DNA from: Pandoraea pulmonicola | GTDB taxonomy: Bacteria; Pseudomonadota; Gammaproteobacteria; Burkholderiales; Burkholderiaceae | Length of the DNA: 64,000 nucleotides | Reading direction: 5' to 3' | NCBI RefSeq assembly: GCF_000815105.2 | Contig: NZ_CP010310.2 | Location: 4,278,001 to 4,342,000, forward strand | Shown: positions 26,834 to 37,004 of the stretch, in pieces | How positions within the stretch are numbered: position 1 is the stretch's first letter | Layout of the letters: each line of letters begins with the position of its first letter | Program-made: the position numbers and the translations under genes | Notes under the pieces: generated by a model | The model's input: only the letters and a program-made list of their open reading frames with translations | What the model was told of the DNA's origin: nothing | Databases searched by the model: none

Positions 26834-27200
26834 GTGTTTTTTGCGGTTCTTTTGTCATACCCCCGATTTGCCCGCCGCATCGCGCATTCCATGCGGGATT
26901 AGCGCGGAATCCCCCTCACTGGCAAGCCTTTGCCGCTAGAACAATTACTCCACGCAAACCCGCGTCAAATCAGGGCTTTCCATGTGCTCCCGCCGTAATC
27001 GGCACGGTATGCTACGGCTTTTTGCGGCGCGTCGAATGGCGCGTCCGCCGCCCGGGCGAGTCCGAACCGGTGAGGCGGTGCATTCAGCGCCACCGTCTCT
27101 CTCCCTCCCCCGCCCGAATGCGATGAAACGACGCACGGCACGCCCAACCTCTTCCCCCGGCGATGCCGATGCGATAAAAACCATATTCAAGGAGGCGCTC
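26834..27200. other. Gap before fadD; no gene seen
   Basis: Apart from the tRNA promoter at its left edge and the strong ribosome-binding site AAGGAGG at 27188-27195, I see no feature here. An open frame runs through it into fadD but shows no family residues. Confidence 0.5.
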
Positions 27201-28853
27201 ATGGAAAAAGTCTGGCTCAAGAGCTATCCGCCCGGCGTGCCGGCCGAGATCGACGTCAACCAATATCGTTCGCTGAACGATCTATTCCTGCAAAGCTGCC
27301 AGAAGTTCGCGGATCGCCCGTCGTTCACCAACCTCGGCGTGACGATGACCTTCGCCGATCTCGAGCGCAAGTCGCGCGACTTCGCGGCCTATCTGCAAAG
27401 CCTGCCCGGTCTGGAGCGCGGCTCGCGCGTGGCGATCATGTCGCCGAACCTGCTGCAGTATCCGGTCGCCGTGTTCGGGATTCTGCGCGCCGGCATGGTC
27501 GTCGTGAACGTGAATCCGCTGTACACGGCGGGCGAGCTCGAGCACCAGCTCGCGGACGCCGGCTGCGGCGCCATCGTCGTCATCGAGAACTTCGCCGCAA
27601 CGCTGCAAAAGGCGCTGCCGAATACACCGGTCAAGCACATCATCACCACGGCCATCGGCGATCTGGTGCCTGCGCCGAAACGCTGGATCGTGAACTACGT
27701 CGTGCGTCACGTGAAGAAGATGGTGCCCGAGTGGCACATCCCGCATGCGGTGCCGTTTCGCACCGCCCTCGCGCTCGGCGCCCGCGCGAAGCACGACGAG
27801 GCGAAGCTCGGCCACGACGACATCGCGTTCCTGCAATACACGGGCGGCACCACCGGCGTGGCCAAAGGCGCGATGCTCACGCACCGCAACATGATCGCCA
27901 ACATGCTGCAGGCGCGGGCGTGGGTCGGCTCGGGTCTCGAAGAGGGCAAGGAGATCATCGTCACTGCCCTGCCGCTCTATCACATCTTCTGCCTGACGGC
28001 GAACTGCCTCGTCTTCCTCCAATTGGGCGCGCTCAACCTGCTCATCACCAATCCGCGCGACATGCCCGGCTTCGTGAAGGAACTGGGCAAATGGAAGTTC
28101 ACGTTCATGACGGGCGTGAACACGCTCTTCAACGGTCTGCTCAACACGCCGGGCTTCGACCAGCTCGACTTCAGCGCGCTCAAGTGCGCGTTGGGCGGCG
28201 GCGCGGCAGTGCAGCGCGCGGTCGCCGATCGCTGGCAGAAGGTCACCGGCCATCCGCTCATCGAGGCGTACGGCCTCACCGAGACGTCGCCCGCCGTGTG
28301 CATCAACCTGCTGGGCAGCGAGTTCAACGGCTCCATCGGGCTGCCGATCTCGTCGACCGAAGTCAGCATCCGCAACGACGCCAACGAGGCGCTCGGCTTC
28401 GGTGAGGAAGGCGAGATCTGCGTGCGCGGCCCGCAGGTCATGAAGGGCTACTGGAATCGCCCCGACGAGACGGCCAAGACGATCACGCCCGACGGATGGC
28501 TGCGCACGGGCGACATCGGCACGATGGACGAGCAAGGCTACGTGCGCATTACCGACCGCAAGAAGGACATGATCATCGTATCGGGCTTCAACGTGTATCC
28601 GAACGAAGTCGAGAGCGTGCTCGCGATGTGCCCGGGCGTGCTCGAGTCGGCAGTCGTGGGCGTGCCGAGCGATCGTACGGGCGAGGCGGTGAAGGCGGTC
28701 GTCGTCAAGAAGTCGAACGATCTGACCGAGAAGATGATCATCGACTTCTGCCGCCAGCACCTCACCAACTACAAGGTGCCGCACGTCATCGAGTTCCGCT
28801 CCGAACTGCCGAAGACGCCGGTCGGCAAGGTGCTGCGTCGAGAACTCCGGTAA
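27201..28853 (+). CDS. fadD: Long-chain fatty-acid--CoA ligase
   Basis: A 550-residue ATP-dependent acyl-CoA synthetase. The AMP-binding P-loop is QYTGGTTGVAKGAMLTHRN, the adenine motif is AYGLTETSP, the hinge region is WLRTGDIGTMDEQGYV and the catalytic Lys lies in LPKTPVGKVLRRELR at the C-terminus. PGVPAEIDVNQYRSL and NPLYTAGELEHQL are characteristic of FadD. It activates imported long-chain fatty acids for beta-oxidation at the inner membrane face. AAGGAGG lies 6 bases before the chosen ATG. Confidence 0.95.
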   Translation: MEKVWLKSYPPGVPAEIDVNQYRSLNDLFLQSCQKFADRPSFTNLGVTMTFADLERKSRDFAAYLQSLPGLERGSRVAIMSPNLLQYPVAVFGILRAGMVVVNVNPLYTAGELEHQLADAGCGAIVVIENFAATLQKALPNTPVKHIITTAIGDLVPAPKRWIVNYVVRHVKKMVPEWHIPHAVPFRTALALGARAKHDEAKLGHDDIAFLQYTGGTTGVAKGAMLTHRNMIANMLQARAWVGSGLEEGKEIIVTALPLYHIFCLTANCLVFLQLGALNLLITNPRDMPGFVKELGKWKFTFMTGVNTLFNGLLNTPGFDQLDFSALKCALGGGAAVQRAVADRWQKVTGHPLIEAYGLTETSPAVCINLLGSEFNGSIGLPISSTEVSIRNDANEALGFGEEGEICVRGPQVMKGYWNRPDETAKTITPDGWLRTGDIGTMDEQGYVRITDRKKDMIIVSGFNVYPNEVESVLAMCPGVLESAVVGVPSDRTGEAVKAVVVKKSNDLTEKMIIDFCRQHLTNYKVPHVIEFRSELPKTPVGKVLRRELR

Positions 28854-28989
28854 CCCGGGGACGCATCGACGCGGCAGGCATCACCCTGAACGCTCGGGTT
28901 GCTTTGTGATACGTATCGCGTGGTGCGTAGAGAAATTCTGAAACTCTGCAATTCGGAAAGTTCGAGAAACGCGAGAAAGCTGACGCCAC

Positions 28990-29025
28990 AACGACAATGG
29001 CCGGGAAATCCCGGCCGTTGTCGTT
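28990..29025. terminator. Terminator after fadD
   Basis: Arms AACGACAATGGCCGGG and CCCGGCCGTTGTCGTT with a 4-base AAAT loop and one G-T pair, then TTT. It could serve fadD and also the converging tcdA gene. Confidence 0.75.
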
Positions 29026-29149
29026 TGAACGCGTGAAACGCCGCATCGGAAACGCGCACGAACGGCGTTCGTAACGTTTCGTTACAGACGCGTGGTGCGC
29101 CGCTTGGGAAAATCGACGGTTCGTCAGGTGCCCGCCGACACGGCAAGCC

Positions 29150-29986
29150 TCATGCGTTTTTCAATGCAACGCACTTCAGGACGTGAGCGGCGGCGGCCAT
29201 GCCGAATGTCGCTGTGACACACATGCTCGAGCCGAAACCGGCGCAATTCAGGCCCTGGGGTCCCGTAACGGCATCCGGCACACCGCCCGGTGCGCATACG
29301 GCCTCGGGGTATTGCAACGGCTCGTCCGAATACACGGCGGGCACATTGAACTTGGCTTTCGGGCCACGGACAAACCCATGTTGCTTGCGTAATTGCGCAC
29401 GCACTTTGGCAAGCAGTGGATCCTGAATCGTGCGTGCGAGGTCGTCAATGCGAATGCGTGTCGGATCGATCTGGCCGCCGGCGCCGCCCACGGTGATCAG
29501 ACGCTGTTTGCGCGCCACGCACCAGGCGATGAGCGCCGTCTTCACCCGCACGCTGTCGATGGCGTCGACCACCCAGTCGAAGCCGGCGCCGAGCATGGCG
29601 TCGAGATTGTCGAGTTCGACGAAGTCTTCGACGAGCGTGAGCTGGCAGGCAGGATTGATGGCCACGATGCGCTCGGCCATCGCGGCAACTTTCGGCTTGC
29701 CGTAGTTACCATCGAGGGCGTGCACCTGACGATTGGTATTGCTTTCGGCGACGTTGTCGAGATCGATCAGCGTGAGTCGGCCCACGGCGCTGCGCGCCAG
29801 CGCCTCGGCCACCCACGAACCGACGCCGCCAATGCCGATGACGGCCACGTGGGCCCCGCGCAGGCGTTCGAGACCGTCGTCACCGTACAAACGCGCGAGC
29901 CCGCCGAAACGGCGGTTCGCGTCAAAATCCAACTCCGATGGTGTGGCAGACACCGGAGCAACAACGAACGACGGGGTACTGTTCAT
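29150..29986 (-). CDS. tcdA: tRNA threonylcarbamoyladenosine dehydratase
   Basis: A 278-residue E1-like enzyme that cyclises t6A37 of tRNAs to ct6A using ATP. RFGGLARLYGDDGLERLRGA and the nucleotide site VIGIGGVGSWVAEALARSAV are diagnostic, followed by NTNRQVHAL, DAIDSVRVKTALIAWC with the catalytic Cys region, and TVGGAGGQIDPT. The C-terminus GFGSSMCVTATFGM fits TcdA. The start at 29986 overlaps, on the other strand, the ATG of the AsmA gene at 29985; longer starts would run further into that gene. E. coli TcdA begins only a few residues before the RFGG motif, so a shorter start is possible. Confidence 0.92.
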   Translation of the reverse strand: MNSTPSFVVAPVSATPSELDFDANRRFGGLARLYGDDGLERLRGAHVAVIGIGGVGSWVAEALARSAVGRLTLIDLDNVAESNTNRQVHALDGNYGKPKVAAMAERIVAINPACQLTLVEDFVELDNLDAMLGAGFDWVVDAIDSVRVKTALIAWCVARKQRLITVGGAGGQIDPTRIRIDDLARTIQDPLLAKVRAQLRKQHGFVRGPKAKFNVPAVYSDEPLQYPEAVCAPGGVPDAVTGPQGLNCAGFGSSMCVTATFGMAAAAHVLKCVALKNA

Positions 29987-32084
29987 GATGCGATGGGTAA
30001 CGTCATTGAAATGGCTGGCGATCACGGTGGTCGCCATCGTGCTGGCGTTCGCGGCGTTCATCACGTGGTTCGACTGGAACTACGCCCGTCCCTGGATCAA
30101 TCGGGAAGTGACCGCCGCAACCGGACGCCCATTCGAGATCCGGGGCGACCTGTCGCTGCACTGGCTCGCGCCGGAGGCGCAGGCCCCGGGTCTGGGGCGC
30201 TGGCTGCCGCGGCCGCGCCTGATCGCGAATGATATCGTGTTAGGCAACGTCGCGTGGAGCCAGACGCCGAACATGATCTCCCTCGGGCGCCTCACGTTCT
30301 CGCTCGAATGGCTGCCGCTGCTCGACAAACGCGTGGTGCTGCCCGAAGTCACCCTGTCGGCCCCGAAGGTCCTCATCGAACAACGCGCCGACGGGCAGAA
30401 CAACTGGACCTTCACCAAAGGCAACGGCGAACCCTCGCCTTGGAAGCTGCGCATCGGCCGTCTGATTCTCGAAGACGGCGTGGTGCGCGCCAATCTCGTG
30501 CCGCAACAGCTCGACCTCACCGCCAACATCGCCACCATCGACGGACAGGCGCCCTACGGCATCGGCGTCGCGCTCAGGGGCACCTTCCGCAAGGTGGCGA
30601 TCACCGGCAAGGGCCGCGGCGGCGACGTGCTCTCGCTCGAAGACTCGGGCGAGCCCTATCCGCTCGACGCGAGCGTGCGCATCGGTCGTACGCTCATCGC
30701 CGCGAAGGGCACGTTCACGAACCCGGCCACGCTCTCCGCACTCGACATGCACCTGCACCTGGCCGGACCGACCATGGCCGACCTGTATCCGATCACCGGC
30801 GTGCTGCTGCCCGAAACGCCGTCGTACGAGACGAACGGCCACCTGCTGCACACGGCCGGCGTGTGGCGGTACGAACGCTTTCAGGGCAAGGTCGGCCAAA
30901 GCGATCTGTCGGGCACGCTCGTGTTCCGACAGCGCGAGCCGCGCAACATCCTGCAAGGCGCGGTCGTCTCGAATCAATTGCGTCTGGTCGATCTCGGCCC
31001 GGTGGTCGGCGGGCAGAACCCGTCGGGCGGCGGCGATCTGACGGGCAAACCGAAGCCACCGCCCTCCGACAAGGTGCTGCCGGTCGATCCGTTCAAGACC
31101 GATCGCTGGCGAGCGATCGACGCCGACGTGCAATTCACCGGCCGCAAGATCATCAAGGACAAGAGCCTGCCGATCGACAATCTCGTCACGCATATCGTGC
31201 TCGACGACGGCGTGCTCTCGCTCAAGCCACTGGAGTTCGGCGTGGCAGGCGGGCGCATCACGTCGAATCTGGTGCTCAACGGTCAGGCCGAACCGATGAA
31301 GGTGGACTCGCAGGTCTCGCTGCGGCATCTGAAGATGAAGCAGTTGTTGCCGGAGGTCGATCTGATGAAGACGAGCGTGGGCGAAGTCAACGGCGACGCC
31401 GCCCTCACCGCCACGGGCAACTCGATCGCCGCACTGGCGGGGTCGTCCAACGGCGAGATCAAGGCACTGATCGACCGGGGCTCCATGAGCAAGCTGCTGC
31501 TCGAATACCTGGGCCTGAACGTCGGCAACATCGTCCTGACCAAGCTCTTCGGCGACAAACAGATCGAAATGCGTTGCGCGGCGGCGGACTTCGCCGTCAA
31601 GGACGGCCTCATGGACGCCCGCACCTTCGTGATCGACACGGACGACACGAGCATCGGCGTCACCGGCCAGATCGATCTCAAGCGCGAGCACTTCGACCTG
31701 ACGATCCGGCCCGAGCCGAAACACTTCGGCCTCCTGTCCTTGCGCTCGCCGCTCTATGTGCGCGGCACGTTCAAGCACCCGGACGTCGGCGTGAGCGTGC
31801 CCACGCTCGTCGCGCGGGCGGGCGGCGCCATCGCACTCGGCGTGCTGGCCCCTTACACCGCGCTCGTGCCGCTGCTCGAACTCGGCCCGGGCAAGGACAG
31901 CCCCTGCGGCGAACTGCTGGCCAACCTGCAACATCCGCCGAGCCGCAACCCGGCGAACGTCAAGTCTCCGCCCGGGGCGAACGGCGGCAAGGCGGGCGCG
32001 AAAGGCGCCCCGCGGGGCGGCAAGGCAGGACAAGGCGGCACCACGACGGCGCCGGCATTCGGTCCCGCGCGGGAAGCCCCCTGA
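29985..32084 (+). CDS. AsmA family envelope protein
   Basis: A 699-residue protein. One N-terminal membrane helix (LAITVVAIVLAFAAFITWFD, about 9-28) is followed by AsmA N-terminal sequence ending with WFDWNYARPWINREV and TGRPFEIRGDLSL. The C-terminal region MDARTFVIDTDDTSIGVTGQ, DLKREHFDL and SPLYVRGTFKHPDVGV is the AsmA_2 domain. Such proteins are thought to bridge the periplasm and help carry phospholipids to the outer membrane. It ends in a Gly/Lys/Ala-rich basic tail (about 655-699). Its ATG overlaps the tcdA start on the other strand. Confidence 0.9.
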   Translation: MMRWVTSLKWLAITVVAIVLAFAAFITWFDWNYARPWINREVTAATGRPFEIRGDLSLHWLAPEAQAPGLGRWLPRPRLIANDIVLGNVAWSQTPNMISLGRLTFSLEWLPLLDKRVVLPEVTLSAPKVLIEQRADGQNNWTFTKGNGEPSPWKLRIGRLILEDGVVRANLVPQQLDLTANIATIDGQAPYGIGVALRGTFRKVAITGKGRGGDVLSLEDSGEPYPLDASVRIGRTLIAAKGTFTNPATLSALDMHLHLAGPTMADLYPITGVLLPETPSYETNGHLLHTAGVWRYERFQGKVGQSDLSGTLVFRQREPRNILQGAVVSNQLRLVDLGPVVGGQNPSGGGDLTGKPKPPPSDKVLPVDPFKTDRWRAIDADVQFTGRKIIKDKSLPIDNLVTHIVLDDGVLSLKPLEFGVAGGRITSNLVLNGQAEPMKVDSQVSLRHLKMKQLLPEVDLMKTSVGEVNGDAALTATGNSIAALAGSSNGEIKALIDRGSMSKLLLEYLGLNVGNIVLTKLFGDKQIEMRCAAADFAVKDGLMDARTFVIDTDDTSIGVTGQIDLKREHFDLTIRPEPKHFGLLSLRSPLYVRGTFKHPDVGVSVPTLVARAGGAIALGVLAPYTALVPLLELGPGKDSPCGELLANLQHPPSRNPANVKSPPGANGGKAGAKGAPRGGKAGQGGTTTAPAFGPAREAP

Positions 32085-32396
32085 GGGGCGATGACGCGGC
32101 ACGCCCGTCGGGACGATTGCGACAATCGAAAATGGCATCGCGGATCGGGCAATGCCCATGTGAGCCAGAGGGATTTGCCACCGCCGCGCCGACCGCAATT
32201 TTGCGACCGGTGGCGACGATCCTTCCGGATACTTCACTCCTTAAATATCAAGCACATGGGACGAAATGCCCACGTTGCGGGGCCTTCGGGCGATCGCGGC
32301 GCGCACGTTGCGGCAAATCGTCACGTACGCACGTTGGCCGACTCTTCGCTATACTGTGTCGCAGTCCCCAACCGCAACCGACCTGCAACGATCGTC
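32085..32396. other. Gap between the AsmA gene and pdxH; no gene seen
   Basis: 312 bp with no clear promoter, terminator or gene. A short frame here reads like a CPxCG cysteine pair, but it has no start or family context. Confidence 0.4.
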
Positions 32397-33044
32397 GTGA
32401 CCCAGACGCTTTCTCTCGCGGACCTGCGCAAGAATTACGCCCTCGGCTCTCTTTCGGAGACCGATGTGGCGCCCAGCCCGTTCGATCAATTCCGCTTGTG
32501 GTTCGAGCAGGCGCTCGCGGCGCAACTGCCCGAGCCCAATGCCATGACGCTCGCCACGGTGACGCCGGACGGACGGCCCGACGCGCGCATCGTGCTGATC
32601 AAGGGCGCCGACGAGCGCGGCTTCACGTTCTTCACGAATTACGAATCGCGCAAGGGCCAGGAACTGGCCGCAACGCCTTACGGCTGTCTGCTGTTTCACT
32701 GGATCGAGCTCGAGCGTCAGGTGCGCATCGAGGGGCGCGTGGACAAGGTCAGCGAAGCGGAGAGCGACGCCTACTACCATTCGCGCCCGGTCGGCTCGCG
32801 GCTTGGCGCATGGGCTTCGGTGCAGAGCGCCGAAGTGGCCGATCGCACCATCATCGAACAACGCGAAGCGGAGTTCCGGCGCCAGTTTGGCGACGCCCCG
32901 CCACGCCCGCCGCATTGGGGCGGTTACCGGCTCGTGCCGGAGTCCATCGAATTCTGGCAGGGCCGCGAATCGCGCCTGCACGATCGCATCAAATATTTCC
33001 GGCTTGCCGACGACTCGTGGCGCGTAGCGCGCCTGTCCCCCTGA
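32397..33044 (+). CDS. pdxH: Pyridoxine/pyridoxamine 5'-phosphate oxidase
   Basis: A 215-residue FMN enzyme that oxidises PNP or PMP to pyridoxal phosphate. The family order is clear: [52 protein letters not shown], then [12 protein letters not shown] and the C-terminal [16 protein letters not shown], with RLSP at the end. I chose the GTG at 32397 because it gives the normal length; no strong ribosome-binding site precedes it. The upstream in-frame ATG would add about 45 non-conserved residues. Confidence 0.95.
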   Translation: MTQTLSLADLRKNYALGSLSETDVAPSPFDQFRLWFEQALAAQLPEPNAMTLATVTPDGRPDARIVLIKGADERGFTFFTNYESRKGQELAATPYGCLLFHWIELERQVRIEGRVDKVSEAESDAYYHSRPVGSRLGAWASVQSAEVADRTIIEQREAEFRRQFGDAPPRPPHWGGYRLVPESIEFWQGRESRLHDRIKYFRLADDSWRVARLSP

Positions 33045-33158
33045 ACATTGCGTCGGCTACGCCGACGCGGTACGCCTGCCTGCCCGTTTGACGAGGAGAC
33101 GTCGCCGCGCCGTGCGGTACGGATTTGAAGTTTTTTTGGTGACACTTGGAGCACATCC

Positions 33159-34370
33159 ATGTTGTGGGAGAAAAAACTCGAAAACTGGGTCAGCGGCGTC
33201 AAGACATCTTCCAACCTGCCGATCCGCCTCGCGCTGTGGAACGGACAGCACTACGACTTTGGTGCGTTCGACAATCCCAGCGTAACGCTGCGCGTCAATG
33301 GCCCCGCCGCCATGACGCGCCTGCTCAGCCCCAGCCTCGACAATCTCGGCGAGGCATATGTGAAGGGCGAAATCGATGTCGAAGGCAAGCTGACCGACGT
33401 CATCGACATGAGCTACGCCCTCGCGGGCAGCAGCCTCACGACCATCGGACCGCTGGAGCGGGCCGTGCGTCATTTCAATCACAGCAAGAAGTCCGACAAA
33501 CGCTCGATCGAGTTCCATTACGACGTGTCGAACGAGTTCTACCAGCTCTGGCTGGACAAGAACATGGTGTATTCGTGTGCCTATTTCGAGAATGGCGACG
33601 AAGACCTCGACACCGCGCAAGAGAAGAAAATCGATCACATTCTCACCAAGATCCAGTTGCAACCAGGGCAGACGCTGCTCGACATCGGTTGCGGCTGGGG
33701 CGCGCTGGTGATTCGCGCCGCGCAGAAGTTCGGTGCGAAGTGTGTGGGCGTCACGCTCTCGCAGAATCAGTTCGATCTGGCCACCGAGCGCGTGAAGAAG
33801 CTCGGCCTGGAAAATCAGATCGAGATTCGCATCCAGGACTATCGCGACGTGGAAGGCCAGTTCGACCGCATCACGAGCGTGGGCATGTTCGAGCACGTCG
33901 GCCGCAAGAACCTGAAGGATTACTTCGCGAAGATGGCGTCGCTGCTCAAGGACGACGGCGTCGCCATGAATCACGGCATCACGTCGACCGATCCGGACAG
34001 CGGCGAGACGGCCATGGGCGGCGGCGAGTTCATCGACAAGTACGTGTTCCCGAACGGCGAATTGCCGCACATCAGCCTCGCGCTGGAATCGATGCAGCGC
34101 GGCGGTCTCGAAGCGAGCGACGTGGAAAGCCTGCGTCGGCATTACGCGCGTACACTCACGCATTGGTCGGAGCGCTTCGAAGCCCACGCGCCGCGTCTGC
34201 GCGAGCTGGCGGGCGAAGAGCGCTTCCGTGTCTGGCGCGTGTATCTCGCCGGCTGCGCGTATGCGTTCGAGCACGATCACGTCTCGATCTACCAGATCGT
34301 GTGCCGCAAGGCCGGGCTCTCGGCCAAGCGCCTGCCCTGGTCGCGCCGTTATATGTACGAGAACCGATGA
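33159..34370 (+). CDS. cfa: Cyclopropane-fatty-acyl-phospholipid synthase
   Basis: A 403-residue SAM-dependent enzyme that adds a methylene bridge to unsaturated acyl chains of membrane phospholipids. SAM motif I is LLDIGCGWGALVIRAAQKFG, preceded by HYDVSNEFYQLWLDKNMVYS, the hallmark bicarbonate-binding/active-site region with YSCAYF. The C-terminus has the HWSERFE and FRVWRVYLAGCAYAFE segments. Typically induced in stationary phase and under acid stress. Its stop overlaps the next ATG (ATGA), so the DUF72 gene is coupled. Confidence 0.94.
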   Translation: MLWEKKLENWVSGVKTSSNLPIRLALWNGQHYDFGAFDNPSVTLRVNGPAAMTRLLSPSLDNLGEAYVKGEIDVEGKLTDVIDMSYALAGSSLTTIGPLERAVRHFNHSKKSDKRSIEFHYDVSNEFYQLWLDKNMVYSCAYFENGDEDLDTAQEKKIDHILTKIQLQPGQTLLDIGCGWGALVIRAAQKFGAKCVGVTLSQNQFDLATERVKKLGLENQIEIRIQDYRDVEGQFDRITSVGMFEHVGRKNLKDYFAKMASLLKDDGVAMNHGITSTDPDSGETAMGGGEFIDKYVFPNGELPHISLALESMQRGGLEASDVESLRRHYARTLTHWSERFEAHAPRLRELAGEERFRVWRVYLAGCAYAFEHDHVSIYQIVCRKAGLSAKRLPWSRRYMYENR

Positions 34371-35518
34371 GTCAGTTCGATCTGTTTGGCGCGCCGCCTG
34401 ACGATCCACCGGCAGGCAAACACGCCAGGCAGATCGAAGGCGACGCATCGGCGCAAGCCTCCTCCTCCTCCGATGCCGGGCGTCGTCCGGGCCCAGCGCG
34501 TCGCGGTGGCGTCGGTGCGGCCGACCTGCCCGCGACCACGCGGGCGCTGGGCGAGCAGCTGCCCGCCAACATCCGTCTCGGCACGTCGTCGTGGTCGTTT
34601 CCCGGCTGGAAAGGCATTGTCTGGGACGATGACTACAGCGACACCAAACTCTCCCGTCAGGGTCTTACCGCCTACGCCAGTCATCCGGTACTGCGTTGCG
34701 TCGGCATCGACCGCTCGTTCTACAAGCCGATGTCGATCGTCGAGTATCAGAAGTACGCAGAGCAGGTGCCGGACGACTTCCGGTTCCTGGTCAAGGCGCC
34801 GAGCGTGGTCACCGACGCGCTCGTGCGCGGCGACAAGGGCGAAGGCCTGAACGCCAACCCCTGCTTTCTCGACGCGCGCATCGCGGCGGAGCAGTTCGTG
34901 ACGCCTTGCCTGGCCGGCCTTGGCCCGAAGGCCGGCGTGCTCGTGTTTCAGATTTCACCGCTGCCGGCCGAGTTGCTGCGCGACGTCCCTGCCCTGATCC
35001 AACGCATCGAGACCTTCTTCACGGCACTGCCGCCGCTGCCCGCGGGTGAAACGACGTCGGACGGCGTGACGCTGCCCGGCCCCTGCTACGCGCTGGAGAT
35101 TCGCGACGGCGCACTGCTCACGCCACGTCTGATGCGCACGCTGGGTCAACTCGGCGTGCGTTACTGCATCGGCCTGCATGCGCGCATGCCGCATGTGGAG
35201 CGTCAGGCCGCCGCCCTCGCGATGCTCGACGAAGCGGGAGCCGGGCCGTTGGTGGTGCGCTGGAACCTGAACAGTGGGCACCGCTATGAACAGGCCAAGG
35301 CGAAGTACGCGCCGTTCGACAAGATCGTCGATCCCGACCCCGTCACGCGGGACGTATTGGCCGCGCTCGCGGCCCACTATGCTCTCGCCGGACACCCGGT
35401 GTACGTGATCATCAACAACAAGGCCGAGGGCTCATCGCCACTGTCCTGTCAGGCGCTGGCCGAGCGTATCGGTGAGCTGTCACGGACAACGGCCGCGCCC
35501 GACGCGGATGCCGGCTGA
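34367..35518 (+). CDS. DUF72 family protein
   Basis: A 383-residue protein with a TIM-barrel DUF72 domain from about residue 60 (NIRLGTSSWSFPGWKGIVWD) to 360. The first 60 residues are an Ala/Pro/Ser/Arg-rich linker beginning MSQFDLFGAPP. Family features seen are IDRSFYKP, DDFRFLVKAPSVVTD and WNLNSGHRYEQAK. The biochemical role is unknown; some members act on carbohydrates or nucleic acids by weak analogy. It is translationally coupled to cfa. Confidence 0.88.
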   Translation: MSQFDLFGAPPDDPPAGKHARQIEGDASAQASSSSDAGRRPGPARRGGVGAADLPATTRALGEQLPANIRLGTSSWSFPGWKGIVWDDDYSDTKLSRQGLTAYASHPVLRCVGIDRSFYKPMSIVEYQKYAEQVPDDFRFLVKAPSVVTDALVRGDKGEGLNANPCFLDARIAAEQFVTPCLAGLGPKAGVLVFQISPLPAELLRDVPALIQRIETFFTALPPLPAGETTSDGVTLPGPCYALEIRDGALLTPRLMRTLGQLGVRYCIGLHARMPHVERQAAALAMLDEAGAGPLVVRWNLNSGHRYEQAKAKYAPFDKIVDPDPVTRDVLAALAAHYALAGHPVYVIINNKAEGSSPLSCQALAERIGELSRTTAAPDADAG

Positions 35519-35535
35519 CGTCGTCATGGTGCAAT

Positions 35536-35580
35536 GACAATGGCCCGGGCCGGCAGTTACGCCGGGCCCGGGCCATTGTC
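35536..35580. terminator. Strong bidirectional hairpin between the DUF72 gene and fabV
   Basis: A 19/20-bp stem (GACAATGGCCCGGGCC arm with one bulged C) closes an AGTTAC loop in the convergent gap. It resembles the hairpin at 28990-29025, sharing the ACAATGGCC and GGCCATTGTC edges. Confidence 0.8.
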
Positions 35581-35641
35581 GTTATTGCGTTATCGCGTCA
35601 TCCATCGCAATGTCGCGATGATGCCGTACGCTACGTCAGGC

Positions 35642-36835
35642 TTACGCCACGAGGTGCGCGATCGGCACGTCCGGATTGACGTCGGCTTCGTAGTCCACGC
35701 CGTCGATCTCGAAACCGAACAACCGCAGGAACTCGTGCTTGTAGCCCGCGAAGTCCGTCAGTTCGTACAGATTCTCGTCGGTGACCTTGTTCCACAGCGC
35801 GGCGACTTCCGCCTGCACGTCCGCGGACAGTTCCTTCTGGTCCGTACGCACGCGCCCCTCGTCGTCGAGCCGCGGCGAGGTGCTGTACAGGCTATCCTTG
35901 TACAGACCGTAGATCTGTTCGATGCAGCCTTCGTGCGTGCCCTTGGCCTTCATGACCTTGAACAGCAGCGAGAGATACAGCGGCATCATCGGAATGGCCG
36001 AGCTGGCCTGCGTGACGAGCGCCTTGAGCACCGCCACACGAGCATCGCCGCCGCTCGTGGCGAGCTTGGCGCGAATGCGCAGCACCTTCTCGTCGAGATC
36101 CTTCTTGGCCGCGCCGATGGAGCCGTTCCAGTAGATGTCGTGCGTCAGCTTCTCGCCCAGGTAAGTGAACGCCGTCGTCTTGGCGCCCGGGGCGAGCACA
36201 CCGGCTTGTGACAGCGCGTCGATCCACATCTGCCAGTCCTCGCCGCCCATCACGGCCACGGTATTCTCGATCTCTTCCTGCGTGGCAGGCTCGAACACCG
36301 ACTCCTTGACCACTTCCTTGTCCGTGTCGATGCCGCGCAGCGTTACCGACTGGCCGACCGGCTTGAGCACAGAGTTGTACACCTGCCCCGTTTCCGGGTG
36401 CGTGCGGCGCGGCGCGGCCAGGCTGTAGACCACCAGATCGACCTGACCGAGATCGTTCTTGATCGTCTCGATGGTCTTGGCCTTGATCTCGTTGGAGAAC
36501 GCGTCGCCGTTGATGCTCTTCGCGTACAGCCCCTTCTCGGTGGCGAACTTGTCGAAGGCGGCGGTGTTGTACCAGCCAGGCGTGCCCGGCTTGGTTTCGC
36601 TGCCGGCGCGCTCGAAGAACACGCCCAGCGTGGCGGCGTCGCAGCCGAAGGCGGCCGTGATACGCGCGGCCAGGCCGTAGCCGGTCGACGCGCCGATCAC
36701 CAGCACCTTCTTCGGGCCGTTCGCGACAGGGCCCTGAGCCTTCACGTATTCGATCTGTTGCTTGACGTTGGCTTCGCAGCCGACGGGATGGGTGGTGACG
36801 CAGATGAAGCCGCGCACGCGTGGCTTGATGATCAT
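35642..36835 (-). CDS. fabV: Enoyl-[acyl-carrier-protein] reductase FabV type
   Basis: A 397-residue NADH-dependent trans-2-enoyl-ACP/CoA reductase, the last step of each fatty-acid elongation cycle. The N-terminus [20 protein letters not shown] and the NAD-binding [16 protein letters not shown] are diagnostic. The catalytic Y-x8-K is present as [10 protein letters not shown], and [12 protein letters not shown] is conserved. FabV is known to be far less sensitive to triclosan than FabI. GAGGTTTCC precedes the chosen ATG. The adjacent DHA2 exporter is on the same strand upstream. Confidence 0.96.
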   Translation of the reverse strand: MIIKPRVRGFICVTTHPVGCEANVKQQIEYVKAQGPVANGPKKVLVIGASTGYGLAARITAAFGCDAATLGVFFERAGSETKPGTPGWYNTAAFDKFATEKGLYAKSINGDAFSNEIKAKTIETIKNDLGQVDLVVYSLAAPRRTHPETGQVYNSVLKPVGQSVTLRGIDTDKEVVKESVFEPATQEEIENTVAVMGGEDWQMWIDALSQAGVLAPGAKTTAFTYLGEKLTHDIYWNGSIGAAKKDLDEKVLRIRAKLATSGGDARVAVLKALVTQASSAIPMMPLYLSLLFKVMKAKGTHEGCIEQIYGLYKDSLYSTSPRLDDEGRVRTDQKELSADVQAEVAALWNKVTDENLYELTDFAGYKHEFLRLFGFEIDGVDYEADVNPDVPIAHLVA

Positions 36836-37004
36836 GGAAACCTCGTTCACAAAATTCGGTGATGCCGGCTCACCCGGCAAACACCGCGCATTGTAAACGA
36901 GGTCGGGACCGGCTCGGCATTTTGGCGGGCGGGCGCGCGCCCGCTGCTTTCGTTTTCGGAGGCCAGGCCGGCCCGACTCGGACGAGGCCTACCCGGGACT
37001 CGGC

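Noticed and set aside
32240..32330. CPRCG-like cysteine pair in a frame upstream of pdxH
   Set aside because: Too short, no start codon or partner motif; likely chance.
30254..33091. A 945-codon open frame through the AsmA and pdxH genes
   Set aside because: Sequence is Arg/Ala/His-rich as expected of an off-frame reading in high-GC DNA. The genes in the other frame have full family signatures.
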